64,000 bases of DNA from Pseudoscleropodium purum (Eukaryota > Streptophyta > Bryopsida > Hypnales > Brachytheciaceae), in NCBI GenBank assembly GCA_963969395.1, contig OZ017796.1, forward strand, positions 32,230,243 through 32,294,242, in the 5' to 3' direction. Position numbers and translations under genes: made by a program. The notes beneath the pieces are model-generated. The model did no database searches. It was not told where the DNA came from and saw only the letters and a program-made list of their open reading frames with translations. Shown here piece after piece: positions 63,768-64,000 of this stretch (position 1 is its first letter; the number at the start of each line of letters is the position of its first letter).

Positions 63768-64000
63768 TAACCCCTAAATTCCCAAGGTCATTTTTCTATC
63801 AAAAACCACTCAAAATTGTCATTTTTGTTGTGTTCATCCAAGAATACAAAAAGAAAAATCATTTTTTTAATAATCTAACCACAAGATCTTATACTTTACT
63901 TGTCTTAACTCTTATGGTAAAAATTTCATGAAGTTTGACACTATAGATTGGAAGATATTAGCATTCAAAGTTGAAAAAGAAAGTTTTTTTTTAACACTGG
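63768..64000. mobile_element. TTAACCCC-ended repeat, copy 3, cut by the window edge
   Basis: From ATAACCCCTAAATTCCCAAGG onward it follows copies 1 and 2 (58151 and 59134), including ATAGATTGGAAGATATTAGC, up to the last base of the window. Confidence 0.75.

Larger units (their letters stand above)
49978..64000. other. 14-kb AT-rich repeat region after the NudC gene
   Basis: No credible coding region. It holds the repeats and elements listed below. The open frames I inspected (for example 52471-52791 minus and 61002-61226 plus) have no recognisable motif. Between the named elements the DNA is A/T-rich, low in complexity and otherwise featureless. Confidence 0.7.

Overview
This is nuclear plant DNA. 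Six recognisable genes are split by spliceosomal introns, and their proteins match land-plant families: a BOBBER-like NudC protein, a MYB-CC regulator, a plastid isoamylase 3, and a DOMON/cytochrome b561 protein. The very AT-rich, repeat-filled intergenic DNA and the sequence character of the proteins suggest a non-flowering land plant, perhaps a moss or other bryophyte. That placement is an inference and I cannot name a species.

Layout. 1-1,669 (minus): first two coding exons of actin-interacting protein 1 (AIP1), running off the left edge. 2,471-6,181 (plus): a secreted/membrane DOMON-cytochrome b561 protein in four exons. 8,014-10,772 (minus): a two-exon isoamylase 3 (ISA3) gene. 12,455-28,009 (plus): a complete UDP-glucose:glycoprotein glucosyltransferase (UGGT) gene in about 38 exons. 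28-41.4 kb: AT-rich repeat DNA with a very large hairpin, a CACTA-type miniature element and a long (AT)n tract. 41,428-44,946 (plus): a PHR1-like MYB-CC transcription factor in nine exons. 47,278-49,977 (plus): a NudC/BOBBER-like CS-domain protein in five exons. 50-64 kb: repeat DNA with at least five families of terminal-inverted-repeat elements or tandem repeats. Apart from sharing 5' intergenic regions (AIP1/b561 and ISA3/UGGT are divergent pairs), the genes have no evident common pathway.

The exon models were built by matching family-conserved protein sequence and requiring splice phases to agree. All models keep frame, with one uncertain join in UGGT (exons 15-16) and two possible C-termini in the NudC gene.

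I see no convincing new biological system. The most unusual signals are: (1) four GC-AG introns, all with GCAAGT donors, in the one UGGT gene; (2) repeated short tandem duplications that straddle exon-intron boundaries in AIP1 and the b561 gene, one giving an in-frame alternative acceptor; (3) a repeat family found in one intron of each of three genes, always in sense orientation; (4) an ISA3 gene with one intron; and (5) a dense set of miniature inverted-repeat elements, one with an intact 3-bp target duplication.
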